A stretch of 64,000 bases of DNA from Dugong dugon. Lineage: Eukaryota; Chordata; Mammalia; Sirenia; Dugongidae. Position numbers and translations under genes: made by a program. Shown here piece after piece: positions 1-11,616 of this stretch. The notes beneath the pieces were generated by a model. That model made no database searches. It had not been told where the DNA came from and saw only the letters and a program-made list of their open reading frames with translations. The stretch's first letter is position 1. Every line of letters starts with the position of its first letter. The stretch covers positions 53,936,145-54,000,144 of the forward strand of contig CM057468.1 of NCBI GenBank assembly GCA_030035585.1. The letters are read 5' to 3'.

Positions 1-301
1 CTTTATTAGATGTTCTGATTATTTAATTGTGTAAATCGTTGGTTTAGTGGCCTGTTGGCATATTTTGTGACTTGGATGAACAAATCATAGACATAGTTCC
101 ATTTTAATTAAGACCAGTTAAAATTTAATGTATGAGCATTCATTTTCTGATCTCTTTATATACCCAAAGAGTAAACCACAGCCCACCGGTTAAAGTCCCT
201 GAAGGCAGTAAGTCAAGAGGGATCAGGACATTAATGTGTCTGGATTTTGAAGGAACTTGGCAGAAATAATTGTAATTTTTTTTTTCATAAAAAAGTACAT
301 G
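1..301. other. Unassigned flank
   Basis: AT-rich sequence left of the first L1. I see no repeat family, exon or RNA gene in it. Confidence 0.5.
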
Positions 302-312
302 ACTATTATTAT
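302..312. repeat. Left target-site duplication of full-length L1
   Basis: The 11-mer actattattat here recurs exactly at 7839-7849. The pair encloses the L1 and marks a single target-primed insertion. The site is followed by T-rich sequence, as expected for the poly(A) end of a minus-strand element. Confidence 0.85.
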
Positions 313-1265
313 TTTTTATTTTTTCCCATACAAACATTTATAATATATTGTTATGTAACTTTAATTGCTCTCCCCATACTGTGACAGCACACTCCTCCTT
401 TCCACCCCTGAATCCCCATGTCCATTCAACCAGCTCCTAACCCTCTCTGCCTTCCCATCTCACCTCTGGACAGAAGCTGCCCGTTTAGTCTCTTGTATCT
501 ACTTGAGCTAAGAGGCACACTCCTCACAAGTATCACTTTATATCCCACAGTTCAGTCCAATCCCTGTCTGAAGAGTTGGCCTTGGAAATTGTTTTAGTTC
601 TGGGCTGATAGAGAATCCAGGGGCCATGCTTACCAGGGTACCTCCAGTCTCAGTCAGACCATTAAGTCTGGTCTTCTTACTAGACTTTGAGTTCTGCACC
701 CCACCTTTCTCCTGCTCCATCCGGGACTCTCTGTTGTGTTCCCTGTCAGGGCAGTCACTGGTGGTAGCCATGCACTGTCTAGTTCTTCTGGTCTCAGGCT
801 GATGAAGTCTCTGGCCCTTTCTGTCTCTTGGGGGTTAGTACTTTCCTTGTGTCTTTGGCGTTCTTCATTCTCCTTTACTCCAGGTGGTTGGGACCAATTG
901 ATGCATCTTAGATGGCCGGTTGCAAGCTTTTAAGACCCCAGATGCCGCTCACCAAAGTAGGATGCAGAACATTTTCTTAATAAGCTTTGTTATGCCAGTT
1001 GACCTAGATGTCCCCCAAAAGCATGGTACCCAGACCCCCTACCCCTGCTACTCTATCCCTCAAAGTGTTTGACTGTATTCAGGAAACTTCTTAGCTTTGG
1101 TTAAGTCCAGTTGTGCTGACTTCCACTGTAGTGAGTGCTGTCCTTCCCTTCACCTAAGATAATTCTTATCTACTATCTAGTTAGTAAATAATCCTCACCC
1201 TCCCTCCCCACACTTATAACCATCAGAGAATGTTTTCTTCTGTGTTTAAACCTTTTCTTGAGTTC
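313..1265 (-). other. L1 3' UTR
   Basis: Non-coding 3' part of the full-length L1, between the ORF2 stop and the target site. The same order of sequence blocks is found at 61643-62556, including the stretch describing tctagttagt at the inner edge. The T-rich start at 313-335 is the degraded poly(A) tail on the opposite strand. Confidence 0.85.
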
Positions 1266-4200
1266 TTACAATACTGGTCTTATATGATATTTGTCCTTCT
1301 GTGACTGACTAAATTCACTCAGCATAATGACCTCCAGCTTCCTCCATGTTATAAGATGTTTCATGGCTTCATCCTTATTCTTTATTGTTGCGTAGTATTC
1401 CATTGTGTGGATATACCACAATTTGTTTATCCGTTTGTCAGTTGATGGGAAACTAGGTTGTTTCCATCTTTTGGCTATTGTGAACAGTGCTGTGACAAAC
1501 ATGGGTGTGCATATATTTATTTGTGTGATGGCTCTTATTTCTCTAGGATATATTCCAAGGAGTGGCAGAGCTGGATCTTATGGTATGTCTACTTTTAGCT
1601 ATTTAAGGAAGTGCCAAATTGATTTCCAAAGTGGTTGTACCATTTTACATTCCCACCAACAGTGTATAAGTGTTCCAGTCTCTCCACAACCTCTCCAGCA
1701 TTTATTATTTTGTGTTTTTTGGATTAATGCTAGCCTTATTGGGGTGAGATGATCTCATTGTAGTTTGGATCTGCATTTCTCTAATGGCTAATGATCTCGA
1801 GCATTTCTTCATGTGTCTATTAGCTGCCTGAATATGTTCTTTGGTGAAGTGTCTGTTCATATCCTTTGCCCATTTCTTAATTGGGTTATTTGCCTTTTTG
1901 TTGTTGAGGTTTTGCAGTATCTTGTAGATTTTAGGGATTAGATGCTGATTGGATTTGTCATAGCCAAAAATTTTTCCCTAGTCTGTAGGTTGTCTTTTGA
2001 CTCTTTTGGTGAAGTCTTTTGATTAGTGTAAGTGTTTGATTTTTAGGAGCTCCCATTTATCTGGTCTCTCTTCTGGTGCTTGTGCATTATTACTTATGGT
2101 TCATACTGTGTTTATGCCATGTATTAGGGCTCCTAGCATTGCCCCTATTTTTGATTTGATAATCTTTATCGTTTTTGATTTTATATTTAAGTCTTTGATC
2201 CATTTTGAGTTAGTTTTTCTGCATAGAGTGAGGTATGGGTCTTGTTTCAGTTTTTTTGCAGATGGATATCCAGTTATGCCAGCGCCATTTGTTAAAGAGA
2301 CTGTCTTTTCCCCAGTTAATGGACTTTGGGCCTTTGTCAAATATCTGCTACTCATAGGTGGATGAATTTATGTCTGGATTCTCAATTCTGTTCCATTGGT
2401 CTATGTATCTGTTGTTGTACCAGTACTAGCTGTTTTGACTATGTGGCGGAATAATAGGTTCTAAAATCAGGTAGTGTGAGGCCTCCCACTTTGTTCTTCT
2501 TCTTCAGTAATGCTTTACTTATTTGGGGCCTCTTCCCTTTCCATATGAAGTTGGTAATTTGTTTCTCCATCTTATTAAAAAATGCTGGTGGAATTTGGAT
2601 CAGGTTTGCATTGTATCTGTAGATTGCTTTGGGTAAAACTGACATTTTCACAATGTTGAGTCTACCTATCCATGAGCAAGGTATGTTTTTCCACTTATGC
2701 AGGTCTCTTTTCATTTCTTGCAGTAGTCCCTTGTTTCATTATATATGTCTTTTATGTCTGCTTAGATTTATCCCTAAGTATTTTATCTTATTGGGGGCTA
2801 TTGTAAATGGTATTGATTGGTGATTTCCTCTTCAAGGTTCTCTTTGTTGGTGTAAAGGAATCCAACTGATTTTTGTATGTTTATCTTGTATCCTGAAACT
2901 TTGCTGAATCTTCTATTAGTTCCAGTAGTTTTCTTATGGATTCTTTGGGGTTTTCTGTGTATAAGATCATATCATCTGCAAATGGAGATAGTTTGACTTC
3001 TTCCCTACCAATTTGGATGCCCTTTATTTCTTTTTCTAGCCTACTTGCTCTGGCTAGGACCTCCAGCACGATGTTGAATAAGAGTGGTGATAAAGGGCAA
3101 CCATGTCTGGTTTCCGTCCTCAAGGGGAGTGCTTTCAAAGTGTCTCCATTTAGGATGATGTTGGCTGTTGGCTTTGTATAAATGCCCTTTATTATGTCTA
3201 GGAATTTCCCTTCTATTCCTGTTTTGTTGAGAGTTTTTATCATGAATGGGTGTTGGACTTTGTGAAATGCCTTTTCTGCATCGATTGATAAGATCATATG
3301 GTTCTTGTCTTTTGTTTTATCTATGTGATAGATTATCCCACCTGATCATGGTGAATTTTTTTTTTGATATGTTGCTGAATTCTATTGGCTAGAATTTTGT
3401 TGAGGATTTTTGTGTCAATGTTCACGAATGATACTGGTCTGTAATTTTCTTTTCCTGTGGTGTCTTTACCTGGTTTTGGTATCTGGGTTATGCTGGCTTC
3501 ATAGAATGAGTTTGGGAATATCCATCATTTTCTCTGCTCTTAAATACCTTTAGTAGTAGTAGCATTAATTCTTCTCTGAAAGTTTGGTAGAATTCTCTGG
3601 TGAAGCCATCTAGGCCAGGGCTTTTTTTTGTTGTGAGTTTTTTTAATTACCTTTTCAATCTCTTTTGTTATGGGTTTATTTAGTTGTTCTACCTCTGTTT
3701 GTGTTAATTTAGGCAGGTAGTGAGTTTTTAGAAATTTGTCCATTTCTTCTAGGTTTTCAAATTTGTTAGAGTACAATTTTTCATAGTATTCTGTTATGAT
3801 TCTTTTAATTTCATTTGGGTCTGTTGTGATATCACCCATCTCATTTTTTATATGGGTTATCTGCTTCCTCTCCTGTTTTTCTTTTGTCAGTTTGGCCAAT
3901 GGTTTATCAATTTTGTTGATCTTTTCAAAGAACCAGCTTTTGGTCTTGTTAATTCTTTCAGTTGTTTTTCTATTCTCTATTTCATTTAATTCTGCTCTAA
4001 TTCTTATTATTTCCTTTCTTCTGGCACCCAAGGGCTTCTTTTGCTGCTCTCTTTCTACTTGTTCCATTTGTAGGGTTAATGTTTTGATTTTGGCCCTTTC
4101 TTCTTTTTGGATGTATGCATTTATTGCTATAAACTGACCTCTGAGCACTGCTTTTGCTGTGTCCCAAAGGTTCTGGTAGGAAGTGTTTTCATTCTTGTTT

Positions 4201-5033
4201 GATTCTATGAATTTCTTTATTCCATCCTTAATTCCTTCTATAACCCAGTAGTTTCTGAGCAAGGTGGTGTTCAGTTTCCAACTGTTTGATATTTTTCCCC
4301 TGCTTTTTCTGTTGTTGATTTCTCCTTTTATGGCTTTATGGTCAGAAAAGATGCTTTGTAATTTTTCGATGCTTTGGATTTTGTTAAGGCTTGCTTTATG
4401 GCCTAAAATGTTGTTATCTATTCTGGAGAATGTTCTATGTGCGTTGGAAAAGAAAGTATACTTGGCCGTTGTTGGGTGGAGTGTTCAGTATACGTCTGTG
4501 AGATCAAGTTGGTTGATTGTAGCATTTAGCTCTTCCGTGTCTTTGTTGTGCTTCTTTCTGGATGTTCTGCCCTTCACCGAAAGTGGTGTGTTGAATGAAG
4601 TCTCCTATTACTATTGTGGAGCTGCCTACCTCTCTTATCAGTGCTATTAGAGTTTGTTTTATGTATTTTGGAGCCCTGTCATTGGGTGCATAAATATTTA
4701 TTATGTTGTGTCCTCCTGGTGTATTGAGCCTTTAATCATTATATAATGTCCTTCCTTATCCCTTGTGGTGGATTTTACTTTAAAGTGTATTTTGTCAGAG
4801 ATTAATATTGCCACTCCTGCTCTTTTTTGAGTGTTGTTTGCTTGATATATTTTTTTCCATCCTTTGAGTTTTAGATTGTTTGTATCTTTAAGTCTAAGGT
4901 GTGTCTCTTGTAGACAGGATATAGATGGATCGTGTTTTTTTATCCAATCTTCCACTCTCTGTCTCGATATTGGTGCATTTAGTCCATTTACATTCAGCAT
5001 AATTATTGATAGGTATGAGTTTAGTACTGTCAT
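1266..5033 (-). pseudogene. L1 ORF2 remnant (endonuclease and reverse transcriptase)
   Basis: About 3.77 kb, the normal length for L1 ORF2 (~1250 codons), now in at least six open pieces. The piece at 4701-5291 holds the APE-like endonuclease start: NVNGLN and QETHL motifs follow a Met at codon 87 of that frame, which I take as the ORF2 start (5033). Piece 3540-4262 covers the linker to the RT. Piece 2881-3297 holds the RT palm with SID and FADD catalytic motifs. Pieces 2439-2714, 2101-2355 and 1266-1502 cover thumb and C-terminal domain. It is non-functional as it stands. Confidence 0.9.
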
Positions 5034-5475
5034 TTTGATGTCTTTTTGTGTGTGTTCAGTTTCTTTGTTCCACTTAATTTTCTGTGCTGAGTCATTTTTC
5101 TTCATGTATTTTCTTTTCATCTTTTTCATTGTTGTTGATTTTGTGTTTGCTGAGTCTTTATATTTTTCTAGTTTTTTATTTTGACTTGTAGGATTGTTAG
5201 TTTCCTTTGTGGTTACCTTAATATTTATCCCTATTTTTCTAAGTTTATACCAGTTTTTTATTTCCTTATATTGCCTTGACTTCCTCTCCATATGAAAAAT
5301 CTATGTCTACATTTTTTAAGTCCCTATTTTTGTTTTAATGTTGTCATCTTTTACATATTGACATCTGTTTCCCTATTTTCAGTGTTTTAGTTTTGATTTC
5401 CTTTTGTGACTTCCCTACCTGGGTTGATATCTGGTTGCTCTGTCCTGTGTTCTAGTCTTGGGTTGTTGTCTGATG
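5034..5475 (-). other. L1 inter-ORF spacer
   Basis: About 440 bp between the ORF1 stop (5476) and the inferred ORF2 start (5033). Of this, 5034-5291 stays open in the ORF2 frame for 86 codons upstream of the proposed Met and is rich in Lys and Asn. The spacer is much longer than the ~60 bp of human L1, so the ORF2 start may lie further upstream than I placed it. Confidence 0.55.
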
Positions 5476-6423
5476 TTACTGATTTTCTAATTGGAGAACC
5501 CCTTTTAGTATTTCTTGTAATTTTGGTTTAGTTTTTGCAAATTCCCTAAACTTCTGTTTATCTGGAAATGCCTGAATTTCACCATCATATTTGAGAGATA
5601 GTTTTGTTGGATATATAATTCTTGGCTGGCAGTTTTTTTCCTTCAGGGCTTTATATATGTCATCCCGTTGCCTTCTTGCCTGCATGGTTTCTGCTGAGTA
5701 GTCTGAGCTTATTCTTATTGACTCTCCTTTGTACATGACTTTTCATTTATCCCTAGCTACTCTTAAGATTCTCTCTTTGTCTTTGGTTTTGGTAAGTTTG
5801 ATTATAATATGTCTTGATGCCTTTCTTTTGGGATCTACCTTATGTGGGGTTCAACGAGCATCTTGGATAGACATCTTTTCATCTTTCACGATATCAGGGA
5901 AATTTTCTGCCAACAAATCTTCAACAATTTTCTCTGTATTTTCTGTTATCCCCCCCTCTTCTGGTACTCCAGTTGCTCGTAGGTTATTCCTCTTGGTAGA
6001 GTCCCACATAATTATTAGTATTTCTTCATTTTTTTAAATCCTTTTATCTAATTTTTCCTCAAATAAGTTGGTGTCAAGTGCTTTATCTTCAGTCTCACTA
6101 ATTCTGACTTCCATTGCCTCAGTTCTGCTCCTATGACTTTCTATTGAGTTGTCTAATTCCGAAATTTTACTGTTAATCTTCTGGATTTCTGTTTGCTGTC
6201 TCTCTATGGATTCTTGCAGCCTGTTAAATTTGTCATTATGCTCTTCTCTAATCTTTTTAATTTCCTCTATTGCGTGTTCTGTGCTTTGCTTAATATCCTT
6301 CCTAATTTCTTGAAGAGTTCTGTATATTAATCTTTTGTATTCTGCCTCCAGTAATTCCAAGATATTTTCCTCCTCTGGAAAATTTCTAGATTCTTTATTT
6401 TGGAATCTTGCTGAAGCCATCAT
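5476..6423 (-). pseudogene. L1 ORF1 remnant (RNA-binding coiled-coil chaperone)
   Basis: 948 nt, equal to 316 codons, close to the usual ORF1p length. The N-terminal piece (6034-6423, 129 aa) starts with MMASARF and runs into a Lys/Glu/Gln-rich heptad region that looks like the trimerising coiled coil. The C-terminal piece (5476-5736, 86 aa) has the CTD signature QARRQRDDIYKAL followed by PTKLSLKYDG and FREFAKTKP. The RRM region between them is out of frame. In active L1 this protein coats the L1 RNA in cytoplasmic particles. Confidence 0.9.
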
Positions 6424-7838
6424 GGATTGCCTCTTTATGTGATTTGATATTGACTACTGTCTCTGAGCCAACAATAAGTTATTATATTTATTTTATGTTT
6501 GCTTTCTATGTCCTAACTTCTTGTTTTGTTTTGATATGCCCATATAGGCTGCTCGTATGAGCTAGTTTTATTATTGGTAACTTTGAAGCTCTAATGTCCT
6601 GTCACCAGGTGGTTAGATCTGTTACTAGGTATGTGAGCTCTGGAGTCCGCCCAGTCCTCCTGTATGGTTTCAGCTCAGGTGCCCAGGTAGATAGCCACCA
6701 AGTGTGTGGTGTAGGCTTTCACAGTCCTAGACAGGCATGGGTGATTGGTTTAGGCACAGGCATCTGGCTGGAGCAGGGGACACACTATGAGAAAGGCAAG
6801 GGGCTGACTACTGGCCCCAAGTGTCCAGGAGGAAGGTGTGTCCCTGTTCCCTACAGCACGTAGGTGGGTGGGTTTTGCAGCTAGACTATGAGCACCTAAT
6901 GCTGTTGGCTGTAATGACTGGGGGGCATCTCTTATTCATGGGCCCCTCTTGCAGGTGGCTAGGTGGTGTGGGGGGAGCCACCAGTCTTCAGGCTCCTGAT
7001 GTGGGTAGGTGAAGACCCTGTTTAATGGGCAGAGCAGTGTCATATGTTAAGAACCTGCCACTTTGCTGCTTTAACAGTTGAAGTTATGGTTCCAGTATAT
7101 ACCCTGTTGTACTGCAGTACTAAGGGCCTATGCTGCTGAGATGGGCCCACACAAGTCTATGCAGGGGGAAAGGCACTCAAAGTCCGTGGATCCCTTATGC
7201 CTGTGCCTAGGCAAAGGAGCTGTGTGTATCCTGGGTTCCTGGCTTAGGGGAGCCGGCAGTTTTTTTTCCCCCCGTTAGTTAATGTGTTCACTCTCCAAGG
7301 CAGGGAGAATGGCTCTGGGTGTGTGATGGATCCTACTTCTGGCCCAGGGGAGTCGACAATTGCTGAAGCCAGTCCAGGACCCAGTGCAGAGCGGGGAGCA
7401 GGGAGGTAAATGGGAGAGAGGTTTTTTCCTAAAGGAGGTGTTTTTGATCTGCGTGGTAAGCTGTACGCAAGTACTCATTTTTGTGGAGGGCTGCTTCTTG
7501 CTGGTTCTCTGCAGCCATGTAGACTCTCTGATGTGAGTCTCTCCTGGTGCCGAAAAGATGCCTCCCGGGCTCAGCTGCTTGCCTGCCTCGCTGGTCACCC
7601 ATGAGCTGATCAGGCCTGAAGGGCTCAGGCTCTTGCCAAGTCAGGTCTGGCAACTCCTTACTGCTTCTGAACTGTCTCTCCCTCCCCCTGCCACTCTGTC
7701 CGGTTCTTCAACTCTGCCTTTGATGTCCAGGGCTCCCAGATTCCCATATATAATAGAATCACTTGTTTTTTCAGGTCTTTGTTGTGAGAGGGCCCACCAG
7801 AAGCATTTAACTACTCTGCCATCTTGGCCCTGCTTCCC
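6424..7838 (-). promoter_or_regulatory. L1 5' UTR / internal promoter region
   Basis: About 1.4 kb of GC-richer sequence upstream of ORF1, in the position of the L1 internal promoter. Its outer end carries a YY1-type site. Several short frames here on both strands are not L1 proteins and I do not treat them as genes. No tandem monomer structure is visible. Confidence 0.75.
7818..7828 (-). promoter_or_regulatory. YY1-type site at L1 5' end
   Basis: gccatcttggc on the plus strand is CCAAGATGGC on the element's strand, 11 bp from its 5' end. In human L1 a YY1 site at this place sets the transcription start. The match in place and sequence supports this being the true 5' terminus. Confidence 0.75.
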
Positions 7839-7849
7839 ACTATTATTAT
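7839..7849. repeat. Right target-site duplication of full-length L1
   Basis: Perfect 11-bp copy of 302-312. Confidence 0.85.
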
Positions 7850-7935
7850 ATGCATTTTGCTGAAGAGAAAGCTGAAGTCAGAGAGGCCTAGTTACTTGGC
7901 TAAGGTCACACGGTAAATGACTGCACCACTCAGTG
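7850..7935 (-). repeat. MIR SINE fragment
   Basis: The order gagaaagctgaagtcag, then aaggtcacacggtaaatg, is the reverse complement of the MIR core in diverged form. Confidence 0.65.
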
Positions 7936-8162
7936 TGATTCAAAGGACCCTCAGCATGGGAGGTGGGTGGTTTCTGCAAGAGGTCCTGTGATCTCCGCCA
8001 GGCAGGCAGAGCTTGGCAGTCAGGTAGATTGGGGCAGCAGTGTTCTGGAGTCGGTTGTGCTGCTGATGATATCAGGAAAGTCTGTCTTCAGTTTGTACCA
8101 GGCTGGGGCTCAGGATAAGGCTTTCAGGCTTTAAGAGAATGATTGATAAGGAGAAGCAACTA
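7936..8162. other. Unassigned spacer
   Basis: No family recognised. Confidence 0.4.
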
Positions 8163-8385
8163 TAGCATGATAGATAAAATCTTGCACTCTTGAGTGAGCC
8201 ACATTTGGGCATTTGGGCTAGAGATGAGAATGACAGTGATCTGTGTCCTTGGGCAAGGAACCTAACCTCTTTAAATTGCAGGGTTCTCATCTGGCAAATG
8301 GGAATAATAATCATAGCTTTCTCATAGGGTTTTCTTTTTGTGTGAAAATTAAGTTAGGTAATATATGTAAAAGTACAACCAAGCC
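8163..8385 (+). repeat. MIR SINE
   Basis: Plus-strand MIR: the segment with gggcaaggaacctaacctc, then tctcatctggcaaatggg and the trailing aattaagttaggtaatatat follow the MIR order over about 220 bp. Confidence 0.75.
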
Positions 8386-10114
8386 CCAAAGCAGATTTCA
8401 GATGTTATGCAGTTGGCAACTGGCTTCTGGGCCCTGGAACTCCCAGCTGCCTGACTGTAATGCAAGCTCAAAAAAACCAAACCTGTTGCAGTGGCGTCGT
8501 TAACCTCACATTTTACATGATTGGAATTTTGGGACTCCACTTACAGTCTTGTAGTGGGAATTTACTAGTACTCAACTGTGCCCAATACATTACAAACATT
8601 TTTAAAATGTAAAATCATAATTATAATAACAATAAAAGGAAAAAGGAGGAGGAAGAGCAGGTCTATCAGGAGCCCAGATCTGAGTTCTGAGAACATTCTG
8701 TTTGTTAGTAACTGCACATAGCCATTTGCATTTTGAGCTTTCACTAGAACTAAATACAGATCCAAATGCAGAGAAAAGCCATTTGCCTATTTCCCCAAAG
8801 ACAGGAGGAGTTTAATTCCAGAGAGCCACAGGGGCCCAGTAATCAGTACTGAGATGCTGAGGCTGTTAAAATCTGCTTTGCCTTATGTCAAGAATGACAC
8901 AAGAAATGTGGTAGGGCTGACCCTTCAGGAAGGGAAGTCAGCACAGCTGTGGGGAGTTGGAAAATAGACCTCAGAGGATGAGACGAAGATTGATAAGTTC
9001 ATCATTGTTAAAGACAGTTTAAACCCAAGCGATGTTAACAGGGTTAAAATGACTCCATATATCAGAGTACAAAACTCTCCTGACAATATTTTTGAGGCTC
9101 CTTGACAATTGCCTCAGTAGAATTGGTAGTTGATTCTACATAATCTGCCTAACAAAATCTATTTAAATTGTGACATTTTAAAAGTTATTTCTACTACCTC
9201 AAAAAGCTTAAAAGGAGAGTTTTCTTTTGTACAGCTAAACCACGATAATTGGTTTTTAATGGAATGGAAATGCCCTGATTATCAATTAAGCAATGAGATT
9301 GATAAAAATGCAGCCCTTGAGTATTTGTTTTCAAGCTTTTTCTTTCTTTCTGATACTCCACATTTACTTCTTTCAATCTAGTGATTAGAAAAACAAAGTT
9401 CTGGTAAATGACGAAAATGCTATACAAATAAGAGCTACAGAGCAAAAACTGCATTGTGCCAAGTAATGAAGCTCTGTTCATTTCCATGTGTTTGCCAGCA
9501 AGAGAACGTAGCAATTTTCATTACGAGCTTTTACTAGAAATAAATAGGGACCCAAATTCAGGGAAAAGCCATCGTCTATTTCCTCCTCCTGGGAACCCCA
9601 TTTGGCTGCATCTTGAATATATGACTTCCACATTCTGTTGATACTGTTCGAGCCAGAAACCTACAGAGTCATTAGTTCAGGTTTTATCTACACAGCACCA
9701 ACATAAACAATTGGAAAGTGAAAAATTCAGCCAAATAATTGGGCCTTGTGTGGGGAGGTTCCTACCTGACTTTAAATAGCCAGTTAGCTCTTTTTTGTTC
9801 AGTAAAATGAAAATGCATTTGGATTAATTGGTTCTTTCATCACCATGTGTACCACATTGTCAGTAATTGGCCTCGCAGAGTTAAGTATGTTGGGGTGTTC
9901 CTTTATGATGGAACGGGAAAGAGAAGGAGGGGGATTGCTAAGAAACAAGGGAAAGGATTCGCAGGTGGGGACACGAGGGAGACCAGAGTGAGGGTAGGAA
10001 TGAAGGGATAAAAGTGACAGGCAGAGTCTGTTGAAGATCTGCCATAGGATAGCAGTTCCATGCTTGGTTCTGTACATTTTTTAATCTCTTTATCACACTG
10101 CACCAATCCTATAG
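8386..10114. other. Apparently single-copy DNA with an internal diverged direct repeat
   Basis: No transposon family recognised over 1.7 kb. A ~95-bp block at 8698-8794 recurs in diverged form at 9488-9583, best in the 60 bp beginning gagctt. No exon-like frame is convincing: the 106-aa minus frame at 9194-9514 has no recognisable domain. Confidence 0.5.
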
Positions 10115-10142
10115 AGTTATAGTTCTCAAAATTTACTGTGTA

Positions 10143-11003
10143 GGGTCTTAAAAGCCTGTGAGCAGCCATCTAAGATACTCCACCTGTCTCATCCCTTCGG
10201 GAGCAAGGGAGTGTGAAGAGAACAGGATACAAGGGAAAGATTAGTCCAAAGGACTAATGGACCACAGATACCAAGCCCTCACCAGACTGAGTCCAATACA
10301 GCTAGATGGTGCCCGGCTACCACCACTGACTGCTTTGACCGGGATTGCAACAGAGGGTTCTGGACAGAGCTAGAGAAGGATGTAGAGCATAATTCTAACT
10401 CACAAAAAAAAGACCAGATTTACTGGCCTAAAGGAGACTGGAGAAACCCTGAGAGTATGGCCCCCAGACACCCTTTTAGCTCAGTGGTGAAGTCACTTCC
10501 GAGGTTCTCCGTTCAGCCGGGGAGTGGACAGCCCCATAAAACCACATGGGACTAATGAGGCACAGCAGTCCAGGGACAAGGACTAGAAGGCAGAAGGGGA
10601 CAGGAAAGCTGGTGATAGGTAGCCCAAGGCTGAGTAAGGATAGTGTTGATGTGTTGTGAGGTTGTTAACCGTTGTCATAGGGCAACATGTATACTGTTTA
10701 ATGAGAAACTCTTTTGTTCTGTAAACCTTCATCTAAAGTGAGAATAGCAGCACAATTGGAAGAGCGTAGTCGATGTCACTGAACTGTGCATGTAGAAATT
10801 TTTGAAATGGTATCTTTGGCTATGTATATTTTCACCAAAAAAAAAAAAAGAGGTCAAGAAGGGAGAGGGTTGACATGTCGTGGGGTTGTTAACCAATGTC
10901 ATAAAACAATATGTGTACTACTGTTTCATGAGAAACTATTTGTTCTGTAAACCTTCGCCTGAAGTGCAATTTAAAAAAAAATTGATTTCCCATTAAAAAA
11001 AAA
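10143..11003 (+). mobile_element. L1 3' UTR fragment, 5'-truncated, doubled-tail subfamily
   Basis: Plus-strand L1 tail inserted in MER5A with a perfect 15-bp TSD (10128-10142 and 11004-11018) and an A-rich end. It shares long blocks with the 3' UTR at 27731-28900. Its tail is doubled: a block at ~10620-10745 is repeated in diverged form at ~10851-10975, separated by a unique ~105-bp piece that ends in an A run. No coding part remains. Confidence 0.88.
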
Positions 11004-11102
11004 AAAATTTACTGTGTATCAGAAACACCTGGAAGGCTTGATAAACCACAGATCACTAGGCCCACCTGCAGAGTTGCTGATTCAGTAGATCTCGGGTGGT
11101 GG

Positions 11103-11300
11103 TGTTGTGTGCTGTTGAGTTGATTCTGACCCATAGTGACCCTATAGGACAGAGTAGAACTGCCCCATAGAGTTTCCTAGGCTGTAATCTTTATGGAAGC
11201 AGATCGCCAGGCCTTTTCTCCAGCAGAGAAGCTGGTGGGTTTGAGCAGAAGATCTTTCAGTTAGAAAGCAAACACTTAACCATTGCGTCACCAGGGCTCC
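11103..11300 (-). repeat. AfroSINE
   Basis: Minus strand; the tRNA-like head ends at ccagggctcc (11291-11300), and the tail is at the left with gctgttgagttgattctgac. A near-copy of the flank agatctcgggt recurs as agatctggggt at 11305-11315, consistent with an old TSD. Confidence 0.88.
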
Positions 11301-11312
11301 TTCAGATCTGGG

Positions 11313-11533
11313 GTTGTTGTTGCTGTTAGGTGCCATTGAGTCAGTGCTGACTCATAGCGACCCTAACTAAAACAGAACTAAATGCTGCCCAGTCATGCAC
11401 CATTCTCACAACAATCATTGCTATGTTTGAGCCCCTTGTTGTAGCCACTGTGTCAATCTATCTCATTGAGGATTTTTTTCTTTTTCACTGATCCTCTGCT
11501 TAGCATGATGTCCTTCTCCAGGGACTGGTCCCA
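11313..11533 (-). mobile_element. RTE (BovB-like) 3'-end fragment
   Basis: Minus strand, extreme 3' end only. It has the same order as 36674-36890 (gttgttgctgttaggtgcc, cactgtgtcaatctatctc, gcatgatgtccttctccagg). A 5'-truncated copy inserted next to the AfroSINE inside MER5A. Confidence 0.85.
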
Positions 11534-11616
11534 GGTAGGTTCTGATAATATGCTTTCTAAGTGTTGTTGGTGCTTCTGTTCTTCAATGCACTTTGAGGAC
11601 CACTGTTCTAAGGAAG

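Larger units (their letters stand above)
313..7838 (-). mobile_element. Full-length LINE-1 (afrotherian subfamily), inactivated
   Basis: About 7.5 kb, reading 5' to 3' on the minus strand: 5' UTR (7838-6424), ORF1 (6423-5476), inter-ORF spacer, ORF2 (5033-1266), 3' UTR (1265-313). The 5' end carries the CCAAGATGGC-type start typical of mammalian L1, and both ends abut an 11-bp perfect TSD, so the copy is not 5'-truncated. Both ORFs are broken by frameshifts and stops, so it cannot move itself. The 3' UTR resembles the copy at 61643-62556. Confidence 0.93.
10115..11605 (+). mobile_element. MER5A-like hAT element, split by three insertions
   Basis: Plus-strand MER5A order: agttctcaaaattta (10121-10135), tcagaaacacctggaagg and ctgattcagtagatct (11019-11098), and ctttgaggaccactg at the end (11591-11605). 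Between these lie an L1 3' UTR (10143-11003), an AfroSINE (11103-11300) and an RTE 3' end (11313-11533). MER5A is a short non-autonomous element with no protein. Confidence 0.8.

Noticed and set aside
1405..4650. Plus-strand frames of 91-128 aa, rich in Phe, Leu and Ser
   Set aside because: They are antisense shadows of the minus-strand L1 ORF2, a usual result of its A-rich coding strand.
6594..7863. Several 60-107 aa frames on both strands in a GC-richer stretch
   Set aside because: They lie in the L1 5' UTR, have no shared or recognisable domain, and are broken up in different frames.
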